A DNA stretch of 34,550 bases from Methanobacteriota archaeon (GTDB lineage Archaea > Thermoplasmatota > Poseidoniia > Poseidoniales > Thalassarchaeaceae). Each line of letters opens with the position of its first letter. The stretch's first letter is position 1. This document shows positions 24,353 to 32,710 of the stretch, piece after piece. The position numbers and the translations under genes are program-made. The stretch lies in NCBI GenBank assembly GCA_002720055.1, contig PBGH01000006.1, forward strand, positions 1-34,550. Reading direction: 5' to 3'. A model generated the notes under the pieces. It searched no databases. It was not told the origin of the DNA and saw only the letters and a program-made list of their open reading frames with translations.

Positions 24353-24682
24353 ATGGCAGTTTACGAATTACTGATTAGGGCAATAGAAGAAAAGGACGCA
24401 AAACACTACATAGAGGCTCTGCACGATGATTTTCAATTCGTCAGACATCAGACTGGAACTTCAATGGACAAAACCCAGGTTAGTGAGATGTTGACCCATA
24501 TGATGGCTAACCCTGACGTTGTGATAAATAATCCCAGATGCATTTACGAGAATGAAGAGATTCTAGTTGAACACTCAGTGATGGATTTTCCAGATGGTTC
24601 TAGGGAAGCTGTCATGTCTGTACACTCTATACAGGATGGTATGATTATTCGTACTGAAACTGGTGCTACCCTAATTAAGTGA
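24353..24682 (+). CDS. NTF2/SnoaL-like small protein
   Basis: A cytoplasmic protein of 109 aa from ATG 24353 (MAVYELLIRAIEEKDAKHYI). The pattern helix, then HDDFQFVRHQTGTSMDK, then alternating strands ending VHSIQDGMIIRTETGATLIK, is typical of the NTF2-like (SnoaL/ketosteroid isomerase) cone fold. No catalytic assignment is possible. The frame also allows GTG 24311, overlapping the lysS stop, which would add 14 residues (KEKYQIEICLPVT) before the fold; either start is conceivable. Its 3' end overlaps that of the convergent carB by 12 nt. Confidence 0.65.
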   Translation: MAVYELLIRAIEEKDAKHYIEALHDDFQFVRHQTGTSMDKTQVSEMLTHMMANPDVVINNPRCIYENEEILVEHSVMDFPDGSREAVMSVHSIQDGMIIRTETGATLIK

Positions 24683-27600
24683 CTTTATTTCAAGTAGTCT
24701 AGGCTCAGGGACACCAAGTAAAGCCTCCTTGACGGCCTCAACTTCCATTCTTGCGCCGGCCATTGTTGTAACGAATGGAATATTAAGTTCGACCGCTAGA
24801 CGCCTCATCATGTTTCCATCTAGTACTGCCCCCCCTGTCGATCTTGGAGTATTTACGACCAGTTGTATCTTACCTTGACGCATCAGATCAAGAGCATCTG
24901 GGGATCGTCCTTCGGCTATCCTATAACACGTTTCAACATCGAGATTTCCCGCTGATCTCAAAACTCTTGATGTTCCCCTAGTAGCATAGATTGTGAAGCC
25001 CATTTTTTGTAGACTCTCAGCTAGTGGTATCATGGAATACTTGTCCTCGTCCTTGACTGTGATGTATACGCCCCCGGTAGTTGGAACTGGAATTTCTGTA
25101 GCAAGTCTGGCCTTCAGATATGCTGCTGAAGCCCTAGAGTGCGAGCCCATGACTTCCCCTGTGGATTTCATCTCAGGACCAGGAGCTGGATCTAAACCTC
25201 TCAGTTTGATAAAGGGAAAGACTGGCGCTTTAACACAGACAGCGTCAGTTTGTGGCTCGGGAATATCTAGATCACAGAGTCTTTCCCCAAGAGCGACTCT
25301 AGCAGCTATCCTAGCAAGAGGTATACCAGTTGATTTAGCGACAAATGGGAATGTACGAGAGCCCCGAGGATTAACCTCAAGGACATATAGAAGCTCATCA
25401 TGTATAGCGAACTGGATGTTGTAGCAACCCCTTACTCCCAACTCCAAGCCAATAACACGAGTCCACTCTTTAACCTGTACGAGAGTTTCATTTGGAACAT
25501 TCTGCGGAGGTATAAAGCAAGTTGAGTCACCGGAATGAATGCCTGCCTCCTCTAAATGCTCCATAATTGCTCCGATGAGTACATCCTCCCCATCGCATAC
25601 TGCATCAACGTCTAGCTCCATCGCATTTCCAAGATACTTGTCTATGAGGAGTGGCCTATCTGAAGAGAGGTAAGCATCCCTCATGTAAGACTCTAGCTGC
25701 TTGTAATTGGCTAATATCTCCATCCCTCTACCCCCCAATACGTATGAAGGTCTGACCAAAACTGGGTATCCTATCTCATTTGCTGCATGTCTGACTCCGT
25801 CTGGCGTAGTTGCAGTCGCTCCTTCTGGCATTCTCAGACCACATCTCAAGGCGAACTCTTCGAACCGCTCACGGTCACTCGCTTCGTCTACTGATTCCGG
25901 AGAGGTTCCTTCCATGTTCAGGTTAAGACCCATTGAGGATAGATGTGGTATCTCGTTAGCCAATGGAAGTGCTAAATTTATTGCTGTTTGGCCTCCGAAT
26001 TGCAGAAGAATCCCATTGGCATCCTCTCTTAGGAGAATCTCGGAAACTGCCTCCAATGTAAGTGGATCAAAGTAAAGACGATCGCTAGTATCGAAATCTG
26101 TTGAAACTGTCTCGGGATTATTATTGATTATTATCGCCTCGTGTCCTAAGTCCTGAATAGCACCTGCAGCATGAACGCACCCGTAATCGAACTCTATGCC
26201 TTGGCCTATTCTTATGGGTCCCGATCCAACAACTGCTATTCTCTGCTTTGATGTTGAAAGCCCGGGGACATAGTCCACACCTAGATCAGCTGAGCCCCCC
26301 TCATATGTCGAATAGTAGTAGGGAGTGACAGCGGCGAATTCAGCTGCACAAGAGTCGACCATTCGATATCTTGGATGGATTCGTAGCTCATGTCTTCGTG
26401 TCCTTACAGATATTTCATTCTGACCCACTGGAAGATTTTTGAAGCCTGAGTCTGGGAATCCACAAAGAGCATCTGCAATATGAAGATCGGTAAATCCTGC
26501 ACCTTTCCAAGACCGCATCTCCGACTCAGGAATTCCGGAAGGCTTCATTCCTATCTCTCCAGCTGCTCTAATTTCGGTTTCTATTGCGGCAATTTTCTCG
26601 AAACGCCGTAGAAACCAACGGGTTATTCCACCGGTCAAATCCCTAACATCCTCTATTGAATATCCTCTTCTAAATGCCTCCATAAGTGCTCCTAATCTTC
26701 TATCAGTAGGGACACGCAGCCAATCTTCATGCAGAGCGGCGGGAAGTCTCTCGGAGGCCCTCTCGTCCATTGTCTCTCCATCTGAAGCGTCGGACATCGT
26801 CAGCGGTCTAGGATGTGGTTTACCATACTCCAAACTCGCCCAAGCCTTCAGACATGCCTCCTCGAAGGAGCGTCCGATTGCCATAACCTCCCCAGTAGAC
26901 TTCATAGAAGTGCCAATCTTTCTATCTGCAGTACGAAACTTGTCGAAAGGCCATCTGGGAATCTTTACCACACAATAGTCTAGAGTTGGTTCGAAAGCTG
27001 CTGTTGTTCCTTCTCCTGTAATTGGGTTTGGAAGCTCATCCAGAGTATAACCAACTGCAATCAGAGCAGCCATCCTAGCAATAGGATAACCAGTGGCTTT
27101 TGAGGCTAATGCAGAAGAGCGAGAAACTCGAGGATTGACCTCAATTACCCTGTATTCGCCGGTTGACTGCTCAACTGCAAATTGTACATTGCACCCTCCT
27201 TTGATATTGAGTCTTCTGATGAGCTTCAGCGCAGCGTCTCTGAGCCCCTGATGGTCGCTATCGGACAACGTCTGCTGGGGTGCTACAACGATTGACTCTC
27301 CAGTATGGACTCCCATGGGGTCAATATTCTCCATGGTACATACGATGATGGCATTATCAGAACCATCTCTCATTACTTCATACTCATGCTCTTGCCATCC
27401 AAGGATACTCTCTTCTACTAGAACCTGACCTATTGCAGAATGAAGAATTCCTTGGCTTGCTATCTCCACAAGTTCCCCCATATTGAATGCAGTACCGCCA
27501 CCTAGACCCCCAAGAGTGAAGGCTGGTCTTATTAGTAAGGGGAAGGAGCCGAGTACCTCTGCTGCATTTATCACAGCCTCGATTGAGTCGCAAGCCATTG

Positions 27601-28036
27601 CCTTGCAGACTGGAAGGTCGATTTCCTCGCAGACCTTCTTGAATAAATCCCTATCCTCAGCTTCATCTATTGCAGCCAGGTTGCAACCAATAAGCTCGAC
27701 CCCTAACTCATCTAGTGAGCCGTCCTTCGCAAGGGCTGATGCTATATTCAAAGCGGTTTGACCTCCCATTCCAGCTAAAAGAGCGTCGGGCTTCTCTGAC
27801 TCCATTATCTTCTTTACGACCTCAGGAAGCAGTGGTTCGATGTATATTCTGTCAGCCATCTCCGGATCATTCTGAATTGTAGCAGGATTAGAATTTACAA
27901 GAATTACCTCATATCCATCGGAGCGGAGCGCACGGCAAGCCTGCGAACCTGAGAAATCGAACTCTGCAGCCTGGCCGATTCTTATTGGGCCACTTCCAAG
28001 GATCATGATCCTGTTCAAATCATCGCGGCGAGGCAT
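24671..28036 (-). CDS. carB: Carbamoyl-phosphate synthase, large subunit
   Basis: CarB makes carbamoyl phosphate from bicarbonate, ATP and ammonia delivered by CarA, for pyrimidine and arginine synthesis. The two homologous ATP-grasp halves are visible: the first begins ILGSGPIRIGQAAEFDFSG, the second VGSGPIRIGQGIEFDYG (about residue 590). Each half has its own VRPxxxLGG-type loop (LIRPAFTLGGLGGG, LVRPSYVLGGRGM). The C-terminal MGS-like allosteric domain ends the protein (GFTIYATRGTSRVL, VVNTPRSTGG). At 1121 aa it is about 50 residues longer than usual, part of which lies in the linker after the first half (ASDGETMDERASERL). Its ATG shares one base with the carA stop. Confidence 0.96.
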   Translation of the reverse strand: MPRRDDLNRIMILGSGPIRIGQAAEFDFSGSQACRALRSDGYEVILVNSNPATIQNDPEMADRIYIEPLLPEVVKKIMESEKPDALLAGMGGQTALNIASALAKDGSLDELGVELIGCNLAAIDEAEDRDLFKKVCEEIDLPVCKAMACDSIEAVINAAEVLGSFPLLIRPAFTLGGLGGGTAFNMGELVEIASQGILHSAIGQVLVEESILGWQEHEYEVMRDGSDNAIIVCTMENIDPMGVHTGESIVVAPQQTLSDSDHQGLRDAALKLIRRLNIKGGCNVQFAVEQSTGEYRVIEVNPRVSRSSALASKATGYPIARMAALIAVGYTLDELPNPITGEGTTAAFEPTLDYCVVKIPRWPFDKFRTADRKIGTSMKSTGEVMAIGRSFEEACLKAWASLEYGKPHPRPLTMSDASDGETMDERASERLPAALHEDWLRVPTDRRLGALMEAFRRGYSIEDVRDLTGGITRWFLRRFEKIAAIETEIRAAGEIGMKPSGIPESEMRSWKGAGFTDLHIADALCGFPDSGFKNLPVGQNEISVRTRRHELRIHPRYRMVDSCAAEFAAVTPYYYSTYEGGSADLGVDYVPGLSTSKQRIAVVGSGPIRIGQGIEFDYGCVHAAGAIQDLGHEAIIINNNPETVSTDFDTSDRLYFDPLTLEAVSEILLREDANGILLQFGGQTAINLALPLANEIPHLSSMGLNLNMEGTSPESVDEASDRERFEEFALRCGLRMPEGATATTPDGVRHAANEIGYPVLVRPSYVLGGRGMEILANYKQLESYMRDAYLSSDRPLLIDKYLGNAMELDVDAVCDGEDVLIGAIMEHLEEAGIHSGDSTCFIPPQNVPNETLVQVKEWTRVIGLELGVRGCYNIQFAIHDELLYVLEVNPRGSRTFPFVAKSTGIPLARIAARVALGERLCDLDIPEPQTDAVCVKAPVFPFIKLRGLDPAPGPEMKSTGEVMGSHSRASAAYLKARLATEIPVPTTGGVYITVKDEDKYSMIPLAESLQKMGFTIYATRGTSRVLRSAGNLDVETCYRIAEGRSPDALDLMRQGKIQLVVNTPRSTGGAVLDGNMMRRLAVELNIPFVTTMAGARMEVEAVKEALLGVPEPRLLEIKSLN

Positions 28037-29370
28037 CAGGAACCGCCATCCTTGCTCAATAATTGACTCTCCGCCCTACTCAAGTGATCAGAGACAATGT
28101 TCTGGAATCTATCGAACAGCGGAGAGGCATCATGAGGACCGGGGCTTGCCTCGGGATGGAATTGGATTGTGAAAGCTGGTTTGTCTAAAACATCAAGCCC
28201 CTCGACTGTGCCGTCATTAGAATTTACATGCCTGACTCTGAACTCCGCACCGAGAATATTCTCTGTTGATTCTGAACATACGCCGCTAGGATGGGGAGCA
28301 AGCATACCCTGCACTGGGTCTTCCACAGCAAAACCATGATTCTGGCTGGTAATATGGACCCTTCCGGTCTCAAGATCCATTACAGGTTGATTGGATCCTC
28401 GGTGCCCATATCTTAGCTTGTATGTCCTTAGTCCTGCAGCTAAACCCATCAGTTGATGACCAAGACAAATTCCCATAACAGGCATCCCAAGGCGTACAGC
28501 TTCTGCTAGGGTTTTTCTTGCATCAGTTGCAGCTCCTTGATGAGCGGGGTCACCAGGGCCATTAGATGCGAATAATGCGTCGGGATTCCAGTCCCTAATT
28601 ATCTCTTCAAGAGTCATTGTTGCCGGACACCAAACAACTTCGAATCTAGAACAAAGCTCCCTGAGGATGTTGTACTTGACCCCACAATCTATCGCAGCCA
28701 GACGCGGAAGAGGCCGACCGTCTCCATCCAAAGCCCCTTGGTTTAGTATTCTAGGCTTATCACATGTTACCTTTGCAACTAGGTCGTCGGAATCTGGGGG
28801 AGTCATTTCCTTCAGTATGACCTCCATCTCTTCGACCCTCTCGGCCGGACCAAATACACATAGAACTGTTCCATGTTCCCTTACCCTTCTTGTGAGGGCC
28901 CTAGTATCGATTCCCTCTATTCCAGGGATGTTGTGAGCGACCAAGAGATCGTGTACGCTGCCTATAGAATTTCTATGATCAGGGGACGTCATGTGCTGCC
29001 TGCACACTACTCCCCTAGGATGTACTGAGGATGATTCTGAAACTCCTGGGTGGATGCCATAGTTTCCCAAAAGAGGATATGTGAATGTGAGAACCTGCCC
29101 TGCAAAGGAGGGATCGGTTAGACTCTCCTGATATCCACACATTCCTGTGGTGAAAACAAGTTCTCCTTCTGCTATCTCTTCTGAGCCAAAAAGAGATCCT
29201 TTGAAGCGAGTCCCATCTGCTAAAAGCAGTAATCCGCTTGAACCACTCGGATGTTCTGATCCGGAGTAATTCAAAAGAGGATCTGCTGCGTCGAGGAATG
29301 TTGGTGGATCTTCTACCCCAGCAATTCCCGCTCCTGGACAGAAGCCCCCGTCGCCTTCTCTCACCGACAT
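28036..29370 (-). CDS. carA: Carbamoyl-phosphate synthase, small subunit
   Basis: CarA hydrolyses glutamine and sends ammonia to CarB. After about 45 residues of unmatched N-terminus, the family fold begins at GLLLLADGTRFKGSLFG and continues with ELVFTTGMCGYQESLTDPSF. The C-terminal class I glutamine amidotransferase domain has the nucleophile in GICLGHQLM and the His/Glu pair in IQFHPEASPG. From ATG 29368-29370 it has 444 aa versus a usual 360-390. A TATA-like ATTAAGAAT at 29392-29400 lies about 26 nt upstream of this ATG and supports it, so the N-terminal extension seems real. TTG at 29376 also fits the frame but is less likely. Confidence 0.94.
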   Translation of the reverse strand: MSVREGDGGFCPGAGIAGVEDPPTFLDAADPLLNYSGSEHPSGSSGLLLLADGTRFKGSLFGSEEIAEGELVFTTGMCGYQESLTDPSFAGQVLTFTYPLLGNYGIHPGVSESSSVHPRGVVCRQHMTSPDHRNSIGSVHDLLVAHNIPGIEGIDTRALTRRVREHGTVLCVFGPAERVEEMEVILKEMTPPDSDDLVAKVTCDKPRILNQGALDGDGRPLPRLAAIDCGVKYNILRELCSRFEVVWCPATMTLEEIIRDWNPDALFASNGPGDPAHQGAATDARKTLAEAVRLGMPVMGICLGHQLMGLAAGLRTYKLRYGHRGSNQPVMDLETGRVHITSQNHGFAVEDPVQGMLAPHPSGVCSESTENILGAEFRVRHVNSNDGTVEGLDVLDKPAFTIQFHPEASPGPHDASPLFDRFQNIVSDHLSRAESQLLSKDGGS

Positions 29371-29436
29371 CAGCAAAGCTGCCCAAGTACGATTCTTAAT
29401 GGTTGACAGAGATGTTGGGCCAAGTTGGTTACAAAT

Positions 29437-29991
29437 TCACTCTTCTTCTTCATTGATTACAATCTTCCCATTAGTAGAAGGAAGGACTCTCAATTTGGGG
29501 TCTGGAAACTTAGAATATTCATCTATTGGGCCTAAACAGCTTTCAAGAAAGATCGCTAAGGCCGCTACCTCGGAATGCGGTTGGTTACCGATTGAAATAT
29601 TGTGGTCTGCAAGACTGTATATCTCGCTGGATACCTTTGTCCCACCCACTACTATAATCATCGGTTTTTCAAAGGAAATGGATTTGATGGATTTTCTCCA
29701 AGGCCTCCCATACATAGTAAGATGAATGATGGTATTTGAGGATGACTTTGAGGCACTTCTGAGCCAAGATATTGGGCTTTCTTCGAATCTACTTTCGAAG
29801 TTTCCGCCAAACCTTTCCGATACAGAATCCCAGGTCTCCAGGGGAGAAGGGTCTCTGTCACCAGAGAGAATGATTTCATCGGCACCAAATGCTCTTGCTG
29901 TTAGTCCCAAATGTGAAGTGATTCTCTTATCTCTCTCAATTCGGTGACCTAGCCTAAGGACAGAAATACTAGGCTTGCCCTCGTTACCCAT
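29437..29991 (-). CDS. trm56: tRNA (cytidine-56-2'-O)-methyltransferase, Trm56
   Basis: Trm56 is an archaea-specific SPOUT methylase that methylates C56 in the T loop of tRNA. The N-terminal VLRLGHRIERDKRITSHLGLTARAFGAD and the middle IIHLTMYGRPW are highly characteristic, and the knot region has IIVVGGTKVSSEIY ... ISIGNQPHSEVAALAIFLE, the SAM-binding trefoil. Length 184 aa is normal. It is 3 nt downstream of a membrane-protein gene with which it is likely co-transcribed, and about 60 nt upstream of carA on the same strand. Confidence 0.92.
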   Translation of the reverse strand: MGNEGKPSISVLRLGHRIERDKRITSHLGLTARAFGADEIILSGDRDPSPLETWDSVSERFGGNFESRFEESPISWLRSASKSSSNTIIHLTMYGRPWRKSIKSISFEKPMIIVVGGTKVSSEIYSLADHNISIGNQPHSEVAALAIFLESCLGPIDEYSKFPDPKLRVLPSTNGKIVINEEEE

Positions 29992-29994
29992 ACC

Positions 29995-30642
29995 TCACGA
30001 GTAAGGGGAGTCTTCATCAGCATGACCCTCAGCATGGTCTGACCCTATAGATGGAAACGCGTCAACCCCCATATGTAGCATACTGGCCCTAACCCATTGC
30101 AAGAGTAAGGCATCGAACATCATTAGAGATGCAAAACCAACCATGATTGCAAGGACTAACACCCTGCCTGTAGCGAAAAGCGCATCCCCCTCCAATTCTC
30201 CAAAGTGCATCAATACCGGCTCAAGAATATAGAATGCTGCTAGAACTGCTAATCCACCCCCAATTAGATTCATTGTCGCATTTCCTCTTTCCCTGCCAAT
30301 TCCAGTGAAAAGAGTTGCGACAATTACCAGAGCCGGGATGATCAGGCTCACTATTCCGAAATCAAAAGAACCAAGTGTGGAATGCGGGATTTCTGAGTCA
30401 TTCACTTGCTTGGAACCCTCACTAATGGCTATCCACCACCATAGAGCACTTGAGATGAATAGTGCACCAGATGTCCTGGCCCTCTCGGTTATCATATCTC
30501 TGACATGGTGAGCATCGCGAGGCTTGAGTCTCTGAATAATAGAGTCGAGGATGAACAGTGTTTCAGGATCATGAGGTTCGACGGAATCGGGTTTGGTTTT
30601 TGTCTCGGAGGTCTCTAACGAAACATCATCTCCCAGAACCAT
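29995..30642 (-). CDS. Uncharacterised multi-pass membrane protein
   Basis: A 215-aa protein I do not recognise. A soluble acidic N-terminus of about 55 residues (containing DSIIQRLKPRDAHHVRDMI) precedes four hydrophobic segments: SGALFISSALWWWIAI, FGIVSLIIPALVIVATLFTGI, LIGGGLAVLAAFYILEPVL and VLVLAIMVGFASLMMFDALLL. The C-terminus is a His/Asp/Glu-rich tail (SDHAEGHADEDSPYS). It forms a pair with trm56 (3 nt gap). The start at ATG 30642 is backed by a TATA-like element 28 nt upstream that it seems to share with folP. Confidence 0.7.
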   Translation of the reverse strand: MVLGDDVSLETSETKTKPDSVEPHDPETLFILDSIIQRLKPRDAHHVRDMITERARTSGALFISSALWWWIAISEGSKQVNDSEIPHSTLGSFDFGIVSLIIPALVIVATLFTGIGRERGNATMNLIGGGLAVLAAFYILEPVLMHFGELEGDALFATGRVLVLAIMVGFASLMMFDALLLQWVRASMLHMGVDAFPSIGSDHAEGHADEDSPYS

Positions 30643-30666
30643 CGACCTATTGCCCCTCCGTCACAT

Positions 30667-30673
30667 CATAAAG
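30667..30673. promoter_or_regulatory. Shared TATA-like element between two divergent leaderless starts
   Basis: CATAAAG (CTTTATG on the minus strand) lies in the 54-bp gap between the minus-strand start at 30642 and the plus-strand folP start at 30697. Its centre, 30670, is 28 nt from one start and 27 nt from the other, the spacing expected for leaderless archaeal promoters in both directions. No better A/T-rich element is present in the gap. Confidence 0.45.
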
Positions 30674-30696
30674 CAATCGTCGTTTGCGAGTAACAT

Positions 30697-31530
30697 ATGG
30701 CCGACTGGCGACCCATGCTAAATCGCCGAGAAGACGGTTTTCCGCGGATTATGGGAATAGTGAATGTCACTCCAGACTCATTCCATCCCCGTTCGAGGTC
30801 CGAAAACAGCAGTCATGCAGTACAAACTGCGACAAAGATGGCATCTGAAGGAGCGGAGTGGATTGATATTGGGGGGGAGTCAACTAGGCCCGGATCGAGT
30901 CCTGTTTCTTTAGAAGATGAGTTAGCGAGGGTAATACCTGCAATAAGGGACATTAGGCGCGAACTACCCGATATCTGTATCTCCATTGACACTAGGAGGT
31001 CGGAGGTGGCACGCCAAGCTCTGAAATCAGGAGCGGACATGGTTAATGACGTCTCAGCGTTGAGTGATCCGGGAATGTTGAATGTGATTTCCAAACATGG
31101 ATGTCCTGTTTGCATAATGCATATGAAAGGTCTGCCGGAGAACATGCAGGATAAACCCAGTTACAACGATGTTGTTCAAGAGGTAAAGGAATACTTGAGA
31201 GAGGTGACGGGGTTACTAATCGATGAAGGAATAAAACCAAGCCAAATCATAGCAGATCCGGGGATCGGTTTCGGGAAGACACTAGAACACAACCTTGCAT
31301 TACTATCATCTGGAAGGGAGATAGTTCCATACGATAGTATGCCCCTTATGTGGGGAGTAAGCAGGAAGAGTATATTCCTAGACCTTCTTGGAAGAGAGGA
31401 TACTGAAGAAAGGCTTGCTGGGACACTTGGTGTAGCTGCAATTTCTCCTATGAAGCAGGTTGACATAATCAGAGTTCACGATGTTGCTGATCACTCGGAT
31501 GTATTCAGGGCAATGAAGGCAGTTAGGTGA
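30697..31530 (+). CDS. folP: Dihydropteroate synthase
   Basis: FolP joins 6-hydroxymethyl-dihydropterin diphosphate with p-aminobenzoate. All typical motifs are present: MGIVNVTPDSF with a loop, DIGGESTRPGS, NDVSAL, IADPGIGFGKT, WGVSRKS with the substrate Lys/Ser/Arg group, and IIRVHDV near the end. At 277 aa it is the length of bacterial FolP. The distant folB and the PTR1-like gene supply earlier or later steps. In archaea DHPS-like proteins can also serve methanopterin-type cofactors, but the close match to bacterial motifs favours folate. Confidence 0.92.
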   Translation: MADWRPMLNRREDGFPRIMGIVNVTPDSFHPRSRSENSSHAVQTATKMASEGAEWIDIGGESTRPGSSPVSLEDELARVIPAIRDIRRELPDICISIDTRRSEVARQALKSGADMVNDVSALSDPGMLNVISKHGCPVCIMHMKGLPENMQDKPSYNDVVQEVKEYLREVTGLLIDEGIKPSQIIADPGIGFGKTLEHNLALLSSGREIVPYDSMPLMWGVSRKSIFLDLLGREDTEERLAGTLGVAAISPMKQVDIIRVHDVADHSDVFRAMKAVR

Positions 31531-31534
31531 TTCG

Positions 31535-32695
31535 ATGAGTAACGACAATATCGTAGAAGTTGATGAGAACCTGAGGATCTTGGGAACTGCACACATAAGT
31601 AGGGAGTCAGTGGAACTGGTTCGTAATCAGATAAAAGAATGGAAGCCTGATCTAGTTGCAGTAGAGTTGTGCCCTTCAAGGATTGCTGCATTGACAAAAC
31701 CTGAGTCACTTGACTCAGAGGACCTTCTCAAAATTATCAAAGAGGGTCGATCAGCAATGATTCTACTACAATCGGCACTCGCAGCCCAGCAAAGAAAGAT
31801 GGGGATATCCTCCGGAGAGAAGCCGGGGGCGGATCTTCTGGCAGCGGTTAATGCTGCAGAGGATGCGGATATCCCGGTCGAAATGATCGATAGGGACGTT
31901 GTGATAACACTAAGAAGAGCATGGAGAAAGACGGGATTTTTCGAGAAATGGAGGATTCTCAATGCTCTCCTTTGGGAGGAAGAGGAAGACAGTTTTGACA
32001 TAGAAGAAGTCCTTGCGGACTCTGACCTACTAAGTAGCATGATGGAGGAGGCTAGAGAGGTGGCGCCCAGAGCGGGAGAGGTACTGATCGATGAGAGGGA
32101 TACATTCTTGGCTGGTAGAATTCAGCAAATCCGTGGGAAGGGAAGGGTACTAGCCGTAATAGGAGCAGGACATCTCAGTGGTGTTGTACATAATCTTGGC
32201 CAGCCGGCAACAGAGACTACCTCGAGGTTATCAGAGCTAGCGGAGGAGCCAGCTAAGTCAGTATGGCCGAAAATCATCATGACAGCGATTCCCATCTTTC
32301 TACTTGGCGCAGTCGGATGGATGGCCTATAATGGGGAAATTGAGGAGCTTAAGCAAACTGCCCAGACTTGGCTTCTTCTGAATGCCCTAACAGCGGGACT
32401 GGGAGTACTCATCGCAAGGGGCCACCCCCTATCGATATTGGTTGGCGCTCTAGCCTCTCCGATCACATCCCTAAATCCGACCTTGGCGGCCGGATGGTTT
32501 GCTGGGTACACGCAGTTGAAGGTAGCCTCCCCGACGGGTAAGGACGCGCAAGATTTCCTCAAGCTAGACGAGGCCTCTTTATTCTGGAAAAATAGAGTAG
32601 GTAGGGTACTGTTAGTTACTGCGCTGGGCAATGTCGGTTCTATGGTTGGAGCATGGCTAGCAGGTGGTGCGATATTGGGGCAACTAATCGGTTGA
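31535..32695 (+). CDS. TraB/PrgY-family membrane protein
   Basis: A TraB-domain protein of 386 aa. The N-terminal domain has the family motifs ILGTAHISRESV (residues 15-26), LVAVELCPSR, a central IDRDVVITLRRAW, and DERDTFLAGRI followed by VIGAGHLSG. The C-terminal third has several membrane segments (IIMTAIPIFLLGAVGWMAY, LLLNALTAGLGVLIA, LASPITSLNPTLAAGWFAG and VLLVTALGNVGSMVGAWLAGGAI). The TraB fold resembles Tiki/EreA-type metallohydrolases, with GxxH and conserved Glu residues, and the bacterial namesake PrgY blocks a peptide pheromone; the archaeal role is unknown. It follows folP by 4 nt and may be translated from the same message. Confidence 0.85.
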   Translation: MSNDNIVEVDENLRILGTAHISRESVELVRNQIKEWKPDLVAVELCPSRIAALTKPESLDSEDLLKIIKEGRSAMILLQSALAAQQRKMGISSGEKPGADLLAAVNAAEDADIPVEMIDRDVVITLRRAWRKTGFFEKWRILNALLWEEEEDSFDIEEVLADSDLLSSMMEEAREVAPRAGEVLIDERDTFLAGRIQQIRGKGRVLAVIGAGHLSGVVHNLGQPATETTSRLSELAEEPAKSVWPKIIMTAIPIFLLGAVGWMAYNGEIEELKQTAQTWLLLNALTAGLGVLIARGHPLSILVGALASPITSLNPTLAAGWFAGYTQLKVASPTGKDAQDFLKLDEASLFWKNRVGRVLLVTALGNVGSMVGAWLAGGAILGQLIG

Positions 32696-32710
32696 TTGTG
32701 AGGCGAGAAT

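Noticed and set aside
25707..26075. Plus-strand frames opposite carB (also 24993-25424 and 27483-27761)
   Set aside because: They are shadows of the carB codons, low-complexity and without start signals.
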